Positions 22,581 through 31,576 of a stretch of 64,000 nucleotides of DNA are shown here, one piece after another; position 1 is the first letter of the stretch; the number at the start of each line of letters is the position of its first letter. Under the pieces are notes generated by a model. The model saw only the letters and a list, made by a program, of their open reading frames with translations, made no database searches and had not been told where the DNA came from. The DNA is from Lachnospiraceae bacterium C6A11 (GTDB lineage: Bacteria > Bacillota > Clostridia > Lachnospirales > Lachnospiraceae). A program made the position numbers and the translations under genes. Location of the stretch: NCBI GenBank assembly GCA_000702245.1, contig JNKY01000016.1:1-64000 (forward strand), given 5' to 3'.

Positions 22581-23582
22581 ATGATCAAAAAAGAAGAGCT
22601 GAAACTGGCGCAGGAATGGGATAAGACTTTTAAAAAGAGCGATAAGGTAGAGCATAGCAAGGTGACTTTTGTGAACAGATACGGAATCACTCTTGCGGCG
22701 GATATGTATGTTCCGAAGAATGCAGAAGGAAAACTTCCCGCAATCGCGGTCAGCGGCCCATTCGGTGCAGTAAAGGAACAATGTAGTGGATTGTATGCAC
22801 AGACCATGGCAGAGAGAGGGTTTCTTACAATAGCATTTGATCCTTCTTTCACCGGAGAGAGTGGTGGAAATGTAAGATATATGGCATCACCGGATATCAA
22901 TACAGAAGATTTTATGGCGGCCGTAGATTTTCTTTCATTGAATGAGAAAGTTGATCCTGACAGGATAGGGATCATAGGTATCTGCGGCTGGGGTGGAATG
23001 GCGATCAACACGGCGGCACTTGATACGAGAATAAAGGCAACCGTGGCTTCAACCATGTACGATATGACAAGGGTGAATGCAAATGGTTACTTTGACAGTG
23101 AGGACAGTGAAGAGGCACGCTATGAGAAGAAGAAAGCTATGTGTGCTCAGAGACTGGAGGATCTGAAATCGGGTGATTATAAGCTTGGCGGTGGAGTTGT
23201 CGATCCGTTGCCTTCGGATGCACCTTTCTTTGTTAAGGATTACCATAGCTATTACAAGACCGATCGTGGATATCATGCAAGAAGCCTTAACTCTAACGGT
23301 GGTTGGAATGTGACCGGATGTGAGTCCTTCATTAACCAGCCTATTCTGAAATATTCAAATGAGATCAGAAGTGCGGTGCTTCTTATCCACGGAGAAAAGG
23401 CTCATTCGTGCTATTTCTCAAAGGATGCCTATGCAGATATGACAAAGGACAGCAAGTATGCGGATAACAAGGAACTAATGATCATTCCTGATGCTGTACA
23501 CACAGATCTGTATGACGGCGGTGACAAGGATTATATCCCGTTCGATAAGATAGAGAATTTTATGAGTGAGCATCTTAAATAA
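22581..23582 (+). CDS. alpha/beta hydrolase, dienelactone-hydrolase-like with Cys nucleophile
   Basis: 333 residues from the ATG at 22581 (GGAGG 8 nt upstream; the ATG at 22566 lies inside the SD region). The nucleophile elbow reads GICGWGG, a Cys in place of Ser, as in dienelactone hydrolase-like enzymes. C-terminal VHTDLYDG supplies the His. It likely acts on small esters or lactones in the cytoplasm. Operon with redox enzymes suggests detoxification. Confidence 0.85.
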   Translation: MIKKEELKLAQEWDKTFKKSDKVEHSKVTFVNRYGITLAADMYVPKNAEGKLPAIAVSGPFGAVKEQCSGLYAQTMAERGFLTIAFDPSFTGESGGNVRYMASPDINTEDFMAAVDFLSLNEKVDPDRIGIIGICGWGGMAINTAALDTRIKATVASTMYDMTRVNANGYFDSEDSEEARYEKKKAMCAQRLEDLKSGDYKLGGGVVDPLPSDAPFFVKDYHSYYKTDRGYHARSLNSNGGWNVTGCESFINQPILKYSNEIRSAVLLIHGEKAHSCYFSKDAYADMTKDSKYADNKELMIIPDAVHTDLYDGGDKDYIPFDKIENFMSEHLK

Positions 23583-23592
23583 AGGAGGATGA

Positions 23593-24234
23593 ATGAAAAG
23601 AGCAAAGAGCGCTATATGCGCGATCATGATGATACTTGTGCTATCAGCGTGTGCAGGAAGCCCACCAAACGATAGTGCAGTTTCATCGAGTGGACAGGAA
23701 GAGATTTCCGGAAAAACGGAAGAAGTGACTTTGACTGCCTCTCTGGAGAATGGCAGTGATGGAATGCCAGAACAGGAAGAAAAAGAAGAGGAAGTAGTTA
23801 TGGATGAGCTGATCCTTTCGATCGGAGATAAAAAAATAACTGTTGAATGGGAAAATAATGAGAGCGTGGATGCGCTCAAAGATCTTGCCGGATCCGGAAT
23901 GCAGATCAATATGTCTATGTACGGGGGATTTGAACAGGTCGGAAGTCTTGGTACTTCTCTTCCAAGGAATGACAGTCAGATGACTACAAGTCCGGGTGAC
24001 ATTGTACTTTATTCAGGAAACCAGATAGTCATATTTTACGGTTCAAATTCCTGGGCATATACAAGGCTGGGAAAGATTACGGGACTTAATGAAAAGGAAC
24101 TTGAAGATACGTTAGGAAACGGTGACGTTACGATCGGCTTAAGTGTCGGAGGACAAACAGATTCAGAAGCAGTGCGATCTTTTGATTTCGAGGACAGATC
24201 AGTCATGCTTAACAGCGGATTGAAACTGAAATAA
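23593..24234 (+). CDS. lipoprotein with cyclophilin-like domain
   Basis: 213 residues. Signal peptide with lipobox LSAC (Cys ~20), then a Ser/Glu-rich linker. A cyclophilin-like domain (~75-210; LILSIGDKKITVEWENNESVDALKDLA, GDIVLYSGNQIVIFYGSNSWAYTRLGKI) follows, a fold often encoded beside flavin or alcohol dehydrogenase genes in Firmicutes. Isomerase activity is doubtful. Membrane-attached. Confidence 0.85.
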   Translation: MKRAKSAICAIMMILVLSACAGSPPNDSAVSSSGQEEISGKTEEVTLTASLENGSDGMPEQEEKEEEVVMDELILSIGDKKITVEWENNESVDALKDLAGSGMQINMSMYGGFEQVGSLGTSLPRNDSQMTTSPGDIVLYSGNQIVIFYGSNSWAYTRLGKITGLNEKELEDTLGNGDVTIGLSVGGQTDSEAVRSFDFEDRSVMLNSGLKLK

Positions 24235-24254
24235 TAAAGATCGGAGGAAGAACA

Positions 24255-25421
24255 ATGTTAGGTAATTTCAGCTACAAGAATGCAACAAAACTATATTTTG
24301 GGGATGACTCCCTTAAGTATCTGAATGATGAACTTCCCAAGTATGGGAAAAATGTTCAGCTGATCTATGGAGGTGGCTCCATCAAGAAAAACGGTATATA
24401 TGATGAGATCGTAAAGATCCTGAAGGACAATGGGAAAAACATAATAGAGGATGCGGGCGTAATGCCGAATCCCACTATAGAGAAACTTCGTGATGGGATT
24501 AAAATTGCGAGGGACAATAAGACAGATCTGCTTCTTGCCGTAGGCGGAGGATCCTGCTGTGATTATGCCAAGGCTGTTTCCGTATCGGTGAACTGTGATG
24601 AAGATCCATGGGATAAATACTATATCAGGTTTGAGGAACCCACATGCGACATCCTTCCTGTCGGATGTATCCTTACCATGGCCGGAACCGGCTCTGAAAT
24701 GAACGCAGGTGCCGTAATAACCAATCATGAGCAGAAACTGAAGATCGGACATGTTTTCGGGGACGAGGTAATGCCAAAGTTTTCTATCCTGAATCCAAAG
24801 TTTACTTTTTCTCTCCCGAAGAGACAGATGGTTGCAGGCATCTATGACATCTTTAATCATATCTGCGAACAGTATTTCTCCGGAGAGGATGATAATACGA
24901 GCGACTATATCGCAGAGGCACTGATGAAATCCCTGATCCATAGTTCTCTCATAGCGGTGGAGAATCCGGAGGATTATGAAGCGAGATCAAATATCATGTG
25001 GACAGCAACCTGGGCGCTGAACACACTTATTTCCAGAGGAAAGTCCACCGACTGGATGGTTCATATGATCGGACAGTCTGTGGGCGCTTATACCGATGCT
25101 ACGCATGGCATGACGTTATCGGCTGTTTCACTGCCTTATTATCGTTACATAATGCCTTACGGAGTGAAGAAGTTTAAAAGATTTGCTGAAGAAGTGTGGA
25201 ATGTATCACTTGATGGATCATCCGATGAACAGGTGGCAGAGGAAGGTCTTAAGGCTATGGAGAACTGGATGAGAAAGATTGGTGTCGCTATGAACATATC
25301 CGAGCTTGGCGCTAAGGAGGATATGATCGATGGGATCACGGAAGGAACATTGATCCTTGAAGGCGGCTATAAAGTGCTGACAAAGGATGAGATCAGGCAG
25401 ATCCTTAAAGATTCGCTTTAA
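24255..25421 (+). CDS. iron-containing alcohol dehydrogenase (butanol dehydrogenase / YqhD type)
   Basis: 388 residues. Type III ADH reducing aldehydes with NAD(P)H: GGGSCCDYAKAVSVS for nucleotide binding, MAGTGSEMNAGAVITN, and the metal-binding Asp/His set around YDIFNHICEQY and DATHGMTLS. Full length. Ideal GGAGG SD. It fits removal of reactive aldehydes in this operon. Confidence 0.93.
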   Translation: MLGNFSYKNATKLYFGDDSLKYLNDELPKYGKNVQLIYGGGSIKKNGIYDEIVKILKDNGKNIIEDAGVMPNPTIEKLRDGIKIARDNKTDLLLAVGGGSCCDYAKAVSVSVNCDEDPWDKYYIRFEEPTCDILPVGCILTMAGTGSEMNAGAVITNHEQKLKIGHVFGDEVMPKFSILNPKFTFSLPKRQMVAGIYDIFNHICEQYFSGEDDNTSDYIAEALMKSLIHSSLIAVENPEDYEARSNIMWTATWALNTLISRGKSTDWMVHMIGQSVGAYTDATHGMTLSAVSLPYYRYIMPYGVKKFKRFAEEVWNVSLDGSSDEQVAEEGLKAMENWMRKIGVAMNISELGAKEDMIDGITEGTLILEGGYKVLTKDEIRQILKDSL

Positions 25422-25436
25422 ACGGAGGACGAACGA

Positions 25437-26063
25437 ATGAATAAAGTGCTCATCTTAAACGGGAGCCCACATAAACACGGTTGTACAGCGACTGCACTTG
25501 ATGAAATGATCAAAGTGTTTGAAGAGGAAGGAGTCGGGACAGAACTGATCCAGGTAGGAACAAAAGATATCAGAGGCTGCATTTCCTGTAACAAATGCAG
25601 CGAAACCGGAAAGTGTGTGTTTGATGATCTCGTAAATGAAGTCGCACCCAAGCTTGAAGAAGCGGATGGTCTGGTTGTGGGAAGTCCGGTATACTATGGA
25701 TCTCCAAATGGAAATATCATTTCCTTCATGGACAGGTTGTTCTACAGTACACATTTTTCAAAGCATATGAAGGTAGGAGCTGCAGTAGTAAGCTGCAGAA
25801 GAGGAGGCAATACGGCAAGCTTTGATGTATTGAACAAATACTTTACCATCAGCGGTATGCCGGTGGCGTCTTCAAGTTATTGGAATCAGGTACATGGATT
25901 TACTGCGGATGATGTCAAAAAAGATCTGGAAGGACTTCAGACCATGAGAAACCTTGCACGGAATATGAGCTTTATGATCAAGGCGTTTTCTGATGCCAAG
26001 GTGAAATACGGTTATCCGGAAGTTGAGAGAGGATGCTTCACCAGCTTCCCGGATGGCAAGTGA
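25437..26063 (+). CDS. NADPH-dependent FMN reductase / flavodoxin family oxidoreductase
   Basis: 208 residues. FMN-binding ILNGSPHKHGCT at the N-terminus, CISCNKCSETGKC (ISF-type cluster-like Cys motif), and PVYYGSPNG. Likely reduces quinones, azo or nitro compounds. Follows the ADH by 15 bp in the same operon. Confidence 0.9.
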   Translation: MNKVLILNGSPHKHGCTATALDEMIKVFEEEGVGTELIQVGTKDIRGCISCNKCSETGKCVFDDLVNEVAPKLEEADGLVVGSPVYYGSPNGNIISFMDRLFYSTHFSKHMKVGAAVVSCRRGGNTASFDVLNKYFTISGMPVASSSYWNQVHGFTADDVKKDLEGLQTMRNLARNMSFMIKAFSDAKVKYGYPEVERGCFTSFPDGK

Positions 26064-26159
26064 TCGGCGGCATAGAAAAATGGTTGGAAAGAATAATAAA
26101 GAATACATAATAGTAAGTAAACCTTGCCATAGGGTAAAAAGACAGGAGGAACTAAAGCA

Positions 26160-26723
26160 ATGAAACAGGAGATCAAGACAACAGAAGCGATTTTTCCGAT
26201 GCCGGTACTTATGATATCGACATTCAATGAGGACGGCAGCGTGGATGTGATGAATGCGGCGTGGGGAACCATGCTCGACAGAGATAAGGTTGCGCTTAAT
26301 CTCACAGAGACCCACAAGACTGTTGAGAACATCAAGGCGAGAAAAGGCTTCGTAGTTCATATCGCTGATGTAAAGCATGTTGTAGAGGCTGATTATTTTG
26401 GTATTGCAAGCGGAAATACCGAAAAAGAGAAGTTTGCAAAGAGCGGCATGACATATACCAAATCCGATCTTGTAGATGCACCGGTCATCAATGAGTTCCC
26501 AATTGCTATGGAGTGTGAGTTTATCGAGTATCAGAGCGATGATACCGGACTTGGAGTTATCGGGAAGGTTTTAAGAACATCCGTTGAAGAAGCTAACATG
26601 AAGGATGGGAAGGTGGATGTTGATTCACTTGAAGCTATCGCATTTGATCCGTACACCCATGGATACTATAAAGTAGGCGGCAGAGTCGGAGAGGCATTTA
26701 AGGACGGAGCCAAACTGAAATAA
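26160..26723 (+). CDS. flavin reductase-like (FMN-binding split barrel) protein
   Basis: 187 residues, typical start FPMPVLMISTFNEDGSVDVMNAAWGTMLDRDKVALNL and FVVHIADVKHV. Binds FMN; a partner for the preceding flavoprotein is plausible. AGGAGG SD. Last gene of the operon before the terminator at 26818. Confidence 0.9.
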   Translation: MKQEIKTTEAIFPMPVLMISTFNEDGSVDVMNAAWGTMLDRDKVALNLTETHKTVENIKARKGFVVHIADVKHVVEADYFGIASGNTEKEKFAKSGMTYTKSDLVDAPVINEFPIAMECEFIEYQSDDTGLGVIGKVLRTSVEEANMKDGKVDVDSLEAIAFDPYTHGYYKVGGRVGEAFKDGAKLK

Positions 26724-26817
26724 AGAAAGAATAAATTTGTTTGTACTTTGTTATAGGATATTGTTTTTGGTAAATACTTTTATTTTGCTACTCTATACAG
26801 AATAACAAAATGTTATT

Positions 26818-26865
26818 GAGCCTGTGAACATTTGGAAAAATCCTGATGTTCGCAGGCTTATTTTC
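26818..26865 (+). terminator. terminator of the redox operon
   Basis: AGCCTGTGAACAT pairs with ATGTTCGCAGGCT, followed by TATTTTC. Confidence 0.75.
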
Positions 26866-26884
26866 GTGATAGCTCGGAAAATAC

Positions 26885-26932
26885 TTGACTGGCTAATAAG
26901 TGTTAGCTATAATAAAGCTAATACACATTAGC
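26885..26932 (+). promoter_or_regulatory. promoter with two tandem dyad operators (TetR-type)
   Basis: TTGACT (26885-26890), 17 nt, TATAAT (26908-26913). Two near-identical dyads, GCTAATAAGTGTTAGC (26892-26907, between -35 and -10) and GCTAATACACATTAGC (26917-26932, over the start site). This is a classic autorepressed TetR promoter; the TetR gene behind it is internally deleted. Confidence 0.85.
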
Positions 26933-26947
26933 TGATTGGAGGAAAAT

Positions 26948-27130
26948 ATGTCTACCAAAGAGAAGATACTGGAAGCGGCATTAAGCTTGTTTGCCGAGAA
27001 TGGATACGATGGAACAAGCGTTGAGCAGATTGTAAGGTCAGACAGACAGCCGCAATATGAGGAAGAATGCATGGAATACATCGAAAAGCACTTGCAACAC
27101 TTTTGCAGGGTATACATGAGAGAGGACTGA
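26948..27130 (+). pseudogene. internally deleted TetR family regulator
   Basis: 60 residues: a normal TetR HTH start (STKEKILEAALSLFAENGYDGTSVEQIV) jumps directly to a C-terminal tail (SDRQPQYEEECMEYIEKHLQHF). The tail matches the fragment at 50610 (KADRQPECEKEMLDAIEKHVRHF). About 120-130 residues, including the recognition helix end and ligand pocket, are missing in frame. Unlikely to bind the twin operators as a normal dimer. Confidence 0.75.
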
Positions 27131-27167
27131 AACATGAGATGTATTTGTGATTGGAGATTTGCTGATC

Positions 27168-27932
27168 ATGGTTACGAAGAATGAATTAAAAGAATCCTTG
27201 AAATCGCTGGGAATCTGTAAAGGGATGACATTAGAGGTGCATTCGTCTCTTAGCAGTTTTGGTGAACTTGAGGGCGGTGCAGAGACTGTGATCGATATAT
27301 TAAAGGAGCTTGTCACGGAAGAAGGGAGTATTTTTATGCCGGCGCTCAGGCTTAGCAAGGAACTACCACTTTCCGAGGAGGACAAAAAACTGGGGATTAC
27401 AGTAAAGATAAAGGTTTTACCGCCTGATTCTGACAGAACGGCTATGGGGATCGTAGCAGATACCTTCCGTAAATTACCGGATACGTATACAGGGACAGAT
27501 ACGATCAGCACTTCCGGTTGGGGAAAACATGGAAAAGAAGCGGTGACAGGCGGTCTTGATTATCCAATCCACAACGGTGGAATGGCTCTTATGCTTGGAG
27601 TTGATATTTACAAACTTACGGCAATGCATTATGTGGAGGGAATAACACCTGGCGAAATTAACGAACGGTTTGAGCCGACAGAAGCAATCAACCGAAAATA
27701 TCCTCCGGATGAGTGGTTCATGGAAGCAGGGCATCCGCCTGTAAAAGCGTGGTACAAAATTCAGGACATGGCCTATGAAAAAGGACTCATTAAAGAAACT
27801 ATAATAGGTGAATGCAAGATAATGTTTTTTGATATATGGTCTGTGGTTTCGTTATATGAAAATGAACTAAGGCGCGACCCGTATGGGCTATGGGGAATGA
27901 TCAGACATGAGGATTATATAACGACTAAGTGA
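27168..27932 (+). CDS. AAC(3)-family N-acetyltransferase
   Basis: 254 residues from ATG 27168. Aminoglycoside 3-N-acetyltransferase fold: GMTLEVHSSLSSFGELEGGAETVIDIL, GSIFMPAL, HNGGMALMLGVD. Acetyl-CoA dependent. Homologues in anaerobes often do not give resistance, so substrate is open. GGAG 11 nt upstream; an in-frame GTG at 27147 is an alternative start. Confidence 0.88.
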   Translation: MVTKNELKESLKSLGICKGMTLEVHSSLSSFGELEGGAETVIDILKELVTEEGSIFMPALRLSKELPLSEEDKKLGITVKIKVLPPDSDRTAMGIVADTFRKLPDTYTGTDTISTSGWGKHGKEAVTGGLDYPIHNGGMALMLGVDIYKLTAMHYVEGITPGEINERFEPTEAINRKYPPDEWFMEAGHPPVKAWYKIQDMAYEKGLIKETIIGECKIMFFDIWSVVSLYENELRRDPYGLWGMIRHEDYITTK

Positions 27933-27942
27933 GGAATGACCT

Positions 27943-28461
27943 ATGAGTTTACAGTTGTTAAAGGCAGGGACTTCTGATGTGCTGACTTTAAACGGAATAT
28001 CAAAGAGAGCGTTTGACAGTGATATCTTGGTGGGAGCCGCATCACCGAGCGGGCCTCCCGGATATATGTCAATGGCATTTCATATGAAGATGGCAAGACA
28101 GGGTCATCTGTATAAATTGACAGATGATGGATCAATCGTTGGCGGAGCTATTCTTTTTCTGGAGAACAATGTTTTGAATGTCGGCAGGATATTTGTTGCG
28201 CCGGAGCATTTCCGCAAAGGCTATGGAAGTTTTATGATGCGGGAAGTGGAGAGTTTATTCCCGGAGGTAAAAGAGTTTACACTTGATACTCCTGTTTGGA
28301 ATGTGAGGACAAATGACTTGCGGGCATTGTTCTTTATACTAGCGAGTATGCGTCAGCGGCTAAGTTTTATGAGAAGAATGGGTTTAAGTTGTCAAAGGGA
28401 ACTATATGTATGTATTGTGAATAATTTCAGGTATGACAGAACGGTTCCTTGCGGATTATAA
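27943..28461 (+). pseudogene. GNAT acetyltransferase, frame disrupted near the 3' end
   Basis: The N-terminal 125 residues look like a GNAT (GGAILFLENNVLNVGRIFVAPEHFRKGYGSFMMREVE, acetyl-CoA loop). After TNDLRAL the frame becomes odd. The neighbouring frame instead reads YTSEYASAAKFYEKNGFKL, a normal GNAT C-terminus. Either a frameshift near 28320-28330 or a join of two remnants. Confidence 0.65.
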
Positions 28462-28531
28462 CAGAAGCACGCCTGAGCATCCGATGGCTGCGTCTGTTGG
28501 AGTGGATTTTGTGTTTGCTGTGAGAGAGTAG
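28433..28531 (+). pseudogene. short C-terminal gene fragment
   Basis: 32-codon frame (TERFLADYNRSTPEHP..., VGVDFVFAVRE) after the broken GNAT. No SD and no recognised family; likely the tail of a lost gene. Confidence 0.3.
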
Positions 28532-28675
28532 ATTATTGATGCCTGAATTATGAGGATTTCCGGGCATGACACGAATCGTATCACGGATGTGACGATACGT
28601 TTCTTTTCTTCTTCATGGGTCTTTGTTACTTTCAAATTGCCGATGGGCAATACTAAATGAAAGGACGAGGAGGAC

Positions 28676-29356
28676 ATGAAGGAAAAAAGAAATCTGCTGA
28701 CAGGGATAGGGATGATCGGTGTTTTTGCACTATGGACTATTTTGATCCAGTGCGTCGATGTGCAGGCTGTGGGCCAGAATGGATCGAGGATCGGGTTTGC
28801 TGATTTTAATGTATGGTTCCATCAGTTGACCGGTGTTCACATGACAATTTATACGATCACGGACTGGCTGGGACTTGTTCCCATATTTATATGTATGTGT
28901 TTCGGAGTGATGGGGCTGGTGCAGCTGATAAAGAGGCGGAGTCTGCTAAGGGTTGACTCGGACATACTGTTATTGGGTGTTTATTATGTGATGGTCATAG
29001 TGTGTTATTTGATCTTTGAGATGATTCCGATCAATTACAGGCCTGTTCTGATAGAGGGGAGGCTGGAGGCATCCTATCCGTCATCAACTACATTACTGGT
29101 ACTGAGCGTGATACCGACTTTGATGTTCCAGGTAAATAGGAGAGTTTCAAATACTATGATCAGAAAAGTAGCTGCGGTGTTTGTGATCGCCTTTTCAGCA
29201 TTTATGGTGATCGGAAGGCTGATTTCAGGGGTACACTGGGCGACAGATATCATTGGATCCGTATTATTAAGTTCGGGGATTTACATGCAGTACCGGTCAG
29301 CCGTTTTATATTCGGACAAGGCAAAGAGAGCCGACAGGAGCAAAGATGGAATTTAA
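28676..29356 (+). CDS. PAP2 family phosphatase, membrane protein
   Basis: 226 residues, about five membrane segments. PAP2-like motifs ASYPSSTTLLVLSV (normally PSGH; the His is replaced) and GRLISGVHWATDIIGSVL (C-terminal His/Asp motif). Loss of the PSGH His may alter activity. Likely acts on lipid phosphates. Overlaps the next gene by 11 nt. Confidence 0.8.
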   Translation: MKEKRNLLTGIGMIGVFALWTILIQCVDVQAVGQNGSRIGFADFNVWFHQLTGVHMTIYTITDWLGLVPIFICMCFGVMGLVQLIKRRSLLRVDSDILLLGVYYVMVIVCYLIFEMIPINYRPVLIEGRLEASYPSSTTLLVLSVIPTLMFQVNRRVSNTMIRKVAAVFVIAFSAFMVIGRLISGVHWATDIIGSVLLSSGIYMQYRSAVLYSDKAKRADRSKDGI

Positions 29357-29957
29357 TGAAAAACTACAGGAATTAAGAAAATCCAGATCACTGACGCAGG
29401 AAGAACTGGCGGAGGCGCTGTTTGTTTCAAGAACTGCGATCTCAAAATGGGAGCAGGGCCGCGGCTATCCCAGTCTTGATTCGCTTAAGGAAATATCAAG
29501 GTTCTTTTCGGTGTCGATTGATGATCTGATCTGCTCGGAAGAGATCATTTCTGCAGCGGCAGATGAGAAGAAAGAGTGCATGGATAAGTACATATCCCTG
29601 ATCTGTAATACGCTGGATATCTTTCTGGTATTGCTACTATTCCTACCTGTATTCGGAAACGGAACAGATAGTCCGGCTTCGGTATCGCTGTATGCAATCA
29701 CGGGCATAAGTACATGGATCAAAACATTGTTTGCCGCTTTGATTGGCGTGGCTGTTCTGAACGGTATCTGCGGAGTTGTCATCAGTCATTTTGACAAGCT
29801 GGTCTGGAACCGTCATCGGCTTGTGACAGGGATGGTGCTCTCCATAGCAAGTGCTACGGTATTCATCCTGACAAGACAGCCGTATGCGGGTATCGTTTGT
29901 CTGGTTATTCTGGTTGTGAAAGGATTGCTGATTGGAAGAGGGAAGAGTTTATTATGA
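29346..29957 (+). CDS. XRE family HTH regulator with membrane domain
   Basis: 203 residues: HTH_3 (ELRKSRSLTQEELAEALFVSRTAISKWEQGRGYPSLDSLKEISRFF) then several hydrophobic segments (~90-200), a membrane-tethered regulator. Start lies inside the PAP2 gene, so the two are coupled. Probably controls its own operon. Confidence 0.88.
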   Translation: MEFNEKLQELRKSRSLTQEELAEALFVSRTAISKWEQGRGYPSLDSLKEISRFFSVSIDDLICSEEIISAAADEKKECMDKYISLICNTLDIFLVLLLFLPVFGNGTDSPASVSLYAITGISTWIKTLFAALIGVAVLNGICGVVISHFDKLVWNRHRLVTGMVLSIASATVFILTRQPYAGIVCLVILVVKGLLIGRGKSLL

Positions 29958-30025
29958 TCAAAAATGAACGGTTAAGGATATATCCTGCAAGTCAGGAACA
30001 GATACATAATTTATGGAGGAAATGA
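29954..30025 (+). pseudogene. 5' stub of a GNAT acetyltransferase gene
   Basis: ATG overlaps the XRE stop (ATGA). The frame reads MIKNERLRIYPASQEQI, a common GNAT start, then diverges and stops after 23 residues, 1 bp before the next start. A second copy of this kind of scar is at 31255. Confidence 0.55.
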
Positions 30026-30026
30026 G

Positions 30027-30656
30027 ATGAATACAAACGATTATACGATACGATCAGAAAGGAAAGAAGAATACAGGGCTGTTGAGAACCTTGTGAGAGA
30101 ATCGTTCTGGAATGTTTACCGTCCGGGATGCAGTGAGCATTATGTGATCCATGTGCTAAGGGATGATCCGGCATTCGTGAAGGAACTGGATTTTGTTATG
30201 GAACAGGACGGAAGGCTGATAGGTCAGAATATGTTTGTGAAGACGGTTATCGATGCAGATGACGGAAGAACGGTATCTGTATTAACGATGGGACCAATCG
30301 GCATCATCCCGGAGCTGAAGCGCAAGGGTTATGGAAAGGCTTTGCTGGATTACTCTTTGGAGAAGGCGGCAGAAATGGGCTTCGGGGCTGTTCTTTTTGA
30401 AGGAAACATTGATTTCTATGGAAAAAGTGGTTTTGCCTATGCAAGTAAGTTCGGTATCCGGTATCATGACCTTCCGGAAGATGCAGATTCTTCCTTCTTC
30501 CTCTGCAAGGAACTGATTCCGGGATATCTGGATGATGTTACAGGGGTATATCAGACTCCGCAGGGGTACTATGTGAAGGATGAAGATGTAGATGAGTTTG
30601 ATAAAGAGTTTCCGCCAAAGGAGAAGCAAAAGCTTCCGGGACAGATATTCGGATAA
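30027..30656 (+). CDS. GNAT family N-acetyltransferase
   Basis: 209 residues. Acetyl-CoA loop PELKRKGYGKALLDYSLEKA and FYGKSGF near the C-terminus of the fold. Preceded by TGGAGGAA. Substrate unknown; the C-terminal ~60 residues extend beyond the core. Confidence 0.88.
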   Translation: MNTNDYTIRSERKEEYRAVENLVRESFWNVYRPGCSEHYVIHVLRDDPAFVKELDFVMEQDGRLIGQNMFVKTVIDADDGRTVSVLTMGPIGIIPELKRKGYGKALLDYSLEKAAEMGFGAVLFEGNIDFYGKSGFAYASKFGIRYHDLPEDADSSFFLCKELIPGYLDDVTGVYQTPQGYYVKDEDVDEFDKEFPPKEKQKLPGQIFG

Positions 30657-30693
30657 GCGTTAGCAATGATAGTGACCGCTGGAGATTATACAG

Positions 30694-31230
30694 ATGAGGA
30701 AAATACAGTATAAAAGATTAGATACGGACTGTTTTAACACTCATTCACTGGATTCTTTTGTCCGCCATCAGACAGTTACTGAGTGCTGGAGAAAAGTGGA
30801 TAATAAATGGGTACTTGTGCCTAATCCTTTTGTTGAAAACTGGACAATAGAACAGTGCCAGGAGGTAGCTGGAGATATAGTGCAACATATGAACCATGAC
30901 CAAACAGGTTTTGGTGCATCTGATGGCGAACGTATCATTGGCTTCGCAACCGTATCACACGACATATTTGGAAAAACAGCAAATTATGTGGAACTGGTCT
31001 GTTTTCAAGTTTCAGAGGATTATCGCCACAAGGGCATTGGAAAGAAACTCTTTACAATGATCTGTGAAGAGGCCATGCGGCTTGGAGCAGATAAGCTGTA
31101 CATATCCGGTCATTCCTCAAAAGAATCACAGGCAGCGTACCAAGCACTTGGATGCAGGCACGCAGATGAGATTAATGAGATCCTGGCTGAGAAGGAGCCA
31201 TTTGACGTACAGTTGGAATATATATTATAG
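30694..31230 (+). CDS. GNAT family N-acetyltransferase
   Basis: 178 residues. SEDYRHKGIGKKLFTMICEEAMRLGADKLYISGHS with AYQALGC. N-terminal ~70 residues are an extra Trp-containing segment. Substrate unknown. Confidence 0.88.
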   Translation: MRKIQYKRLDTDCFNTHSLDSFVRHQTVTECWRKVDNKWVLVPNPFVENWTIEQCQEVAGDIVQHMNHDQTGFGASDGERIIGFATVSHDIFGKTANYVELVCFQVSEDYRHKGIGKKLFTMICEEAMRLGADKLYISGHSSKESQAAYQALGCRHADEINEILAEKEPFDVQLEYIL

Positions 31231-31254
31231 TTTCGTACTAATGAGGATTTAAAC

Positions 31255-31308
31255 ATGATAGAGACAGAAAGGCTCATTTTACGAGAGTCTGTGAAAGTTT
31301 TTCTGTAA
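31255..31308 (+). pseudogene. 5' stub of a RimJ/RimL-type GNAT gene
   Basis: 17-codon frame MIETERLILRES then VKVFL and stop. MIETERLILRE is the standard opening of RimJ-type acetyltransferases. Followed 5 bp later by the dispersed terminator-like element. Confidence 0.55.
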
Positions 31309-31312
31309 ATAA

Positions 31313-31368
31313 GATATCCTAAGATAATTGACGAGCTGTATGGCGGTAAGATTACCGTTGTCCAGCTC
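31313..31368 (+). repeat. copy 2 of a dispersed terminator-like element
   Basis: GATATCCTAAGATAAT then a hairpin with CGAGCTG...CAGCTCG arms, as at 11880. The loop side differs (CGGTAAGATTACCG here), so the arms are kept while the interior varies. Confidence 0.7.
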
Positions 31369-31385
31369 GTTTTGACCACTGTTTA

Positions 31386-31414
31386 TTGACATACATCGCG
31401 TTATCGAATACAAT
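31386..31414 (+). promoter_or_regulatory. promoter of the riboswitch-controlled transcript
   Basis: TTGACA (31386-31391), 17 nt, TACAAT (31409-31414). Confidence 0.8.
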
Positions 31415-31435
31415 AATTGTCAGACAAATAAATTA

Positions 31436-31504
31436 TTGGCAAACCCAGGGAAATCCGGCGGCGCAAAACTAAGAGGGCCTGTAAAATGGTAGCCAGTTGC
31501 ATAT
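31436..31504 (+). promoter_or_regulatory. cyclic di-GMP-I (GEMM-I) riboswitch
   Basis: Closing stem GGCAA/TTGC. A GNRA-capped stem (GG-GAAA-TCC). The conserved GGCGCAAAACTAAGAGGGCC core, and ATGGTAGCCAGTTGC at the 3' side, match the GEMM-I consensus (ACGCAAAGC.A.GGG.C ... GGCAGCC.GG). A terminator follows at 31513, so c-di-GMP binding most likely controls termination ahead of the HTH gene. A GGDEF protein is encoded at 53118. Confidence 0.85.
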
Positions 31505-31512
31505 AAGATGTT

Positions 31513-31564
31513 AAGCATCAGGATAGACTATTTTGGACTATTCTGATGCTTTGTTGTCTTTTTG
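31513..31564 (+). terminator. riboswitch expression platform (terminator)
   Basis: 14-bp stem AAGCATCAGGATAG with CTATTCTGATGCTT followed by TGTTGTCTTTTT. Confidence 0.8.
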
Positions 31565-31576
31565 AGGTAAATGCCT

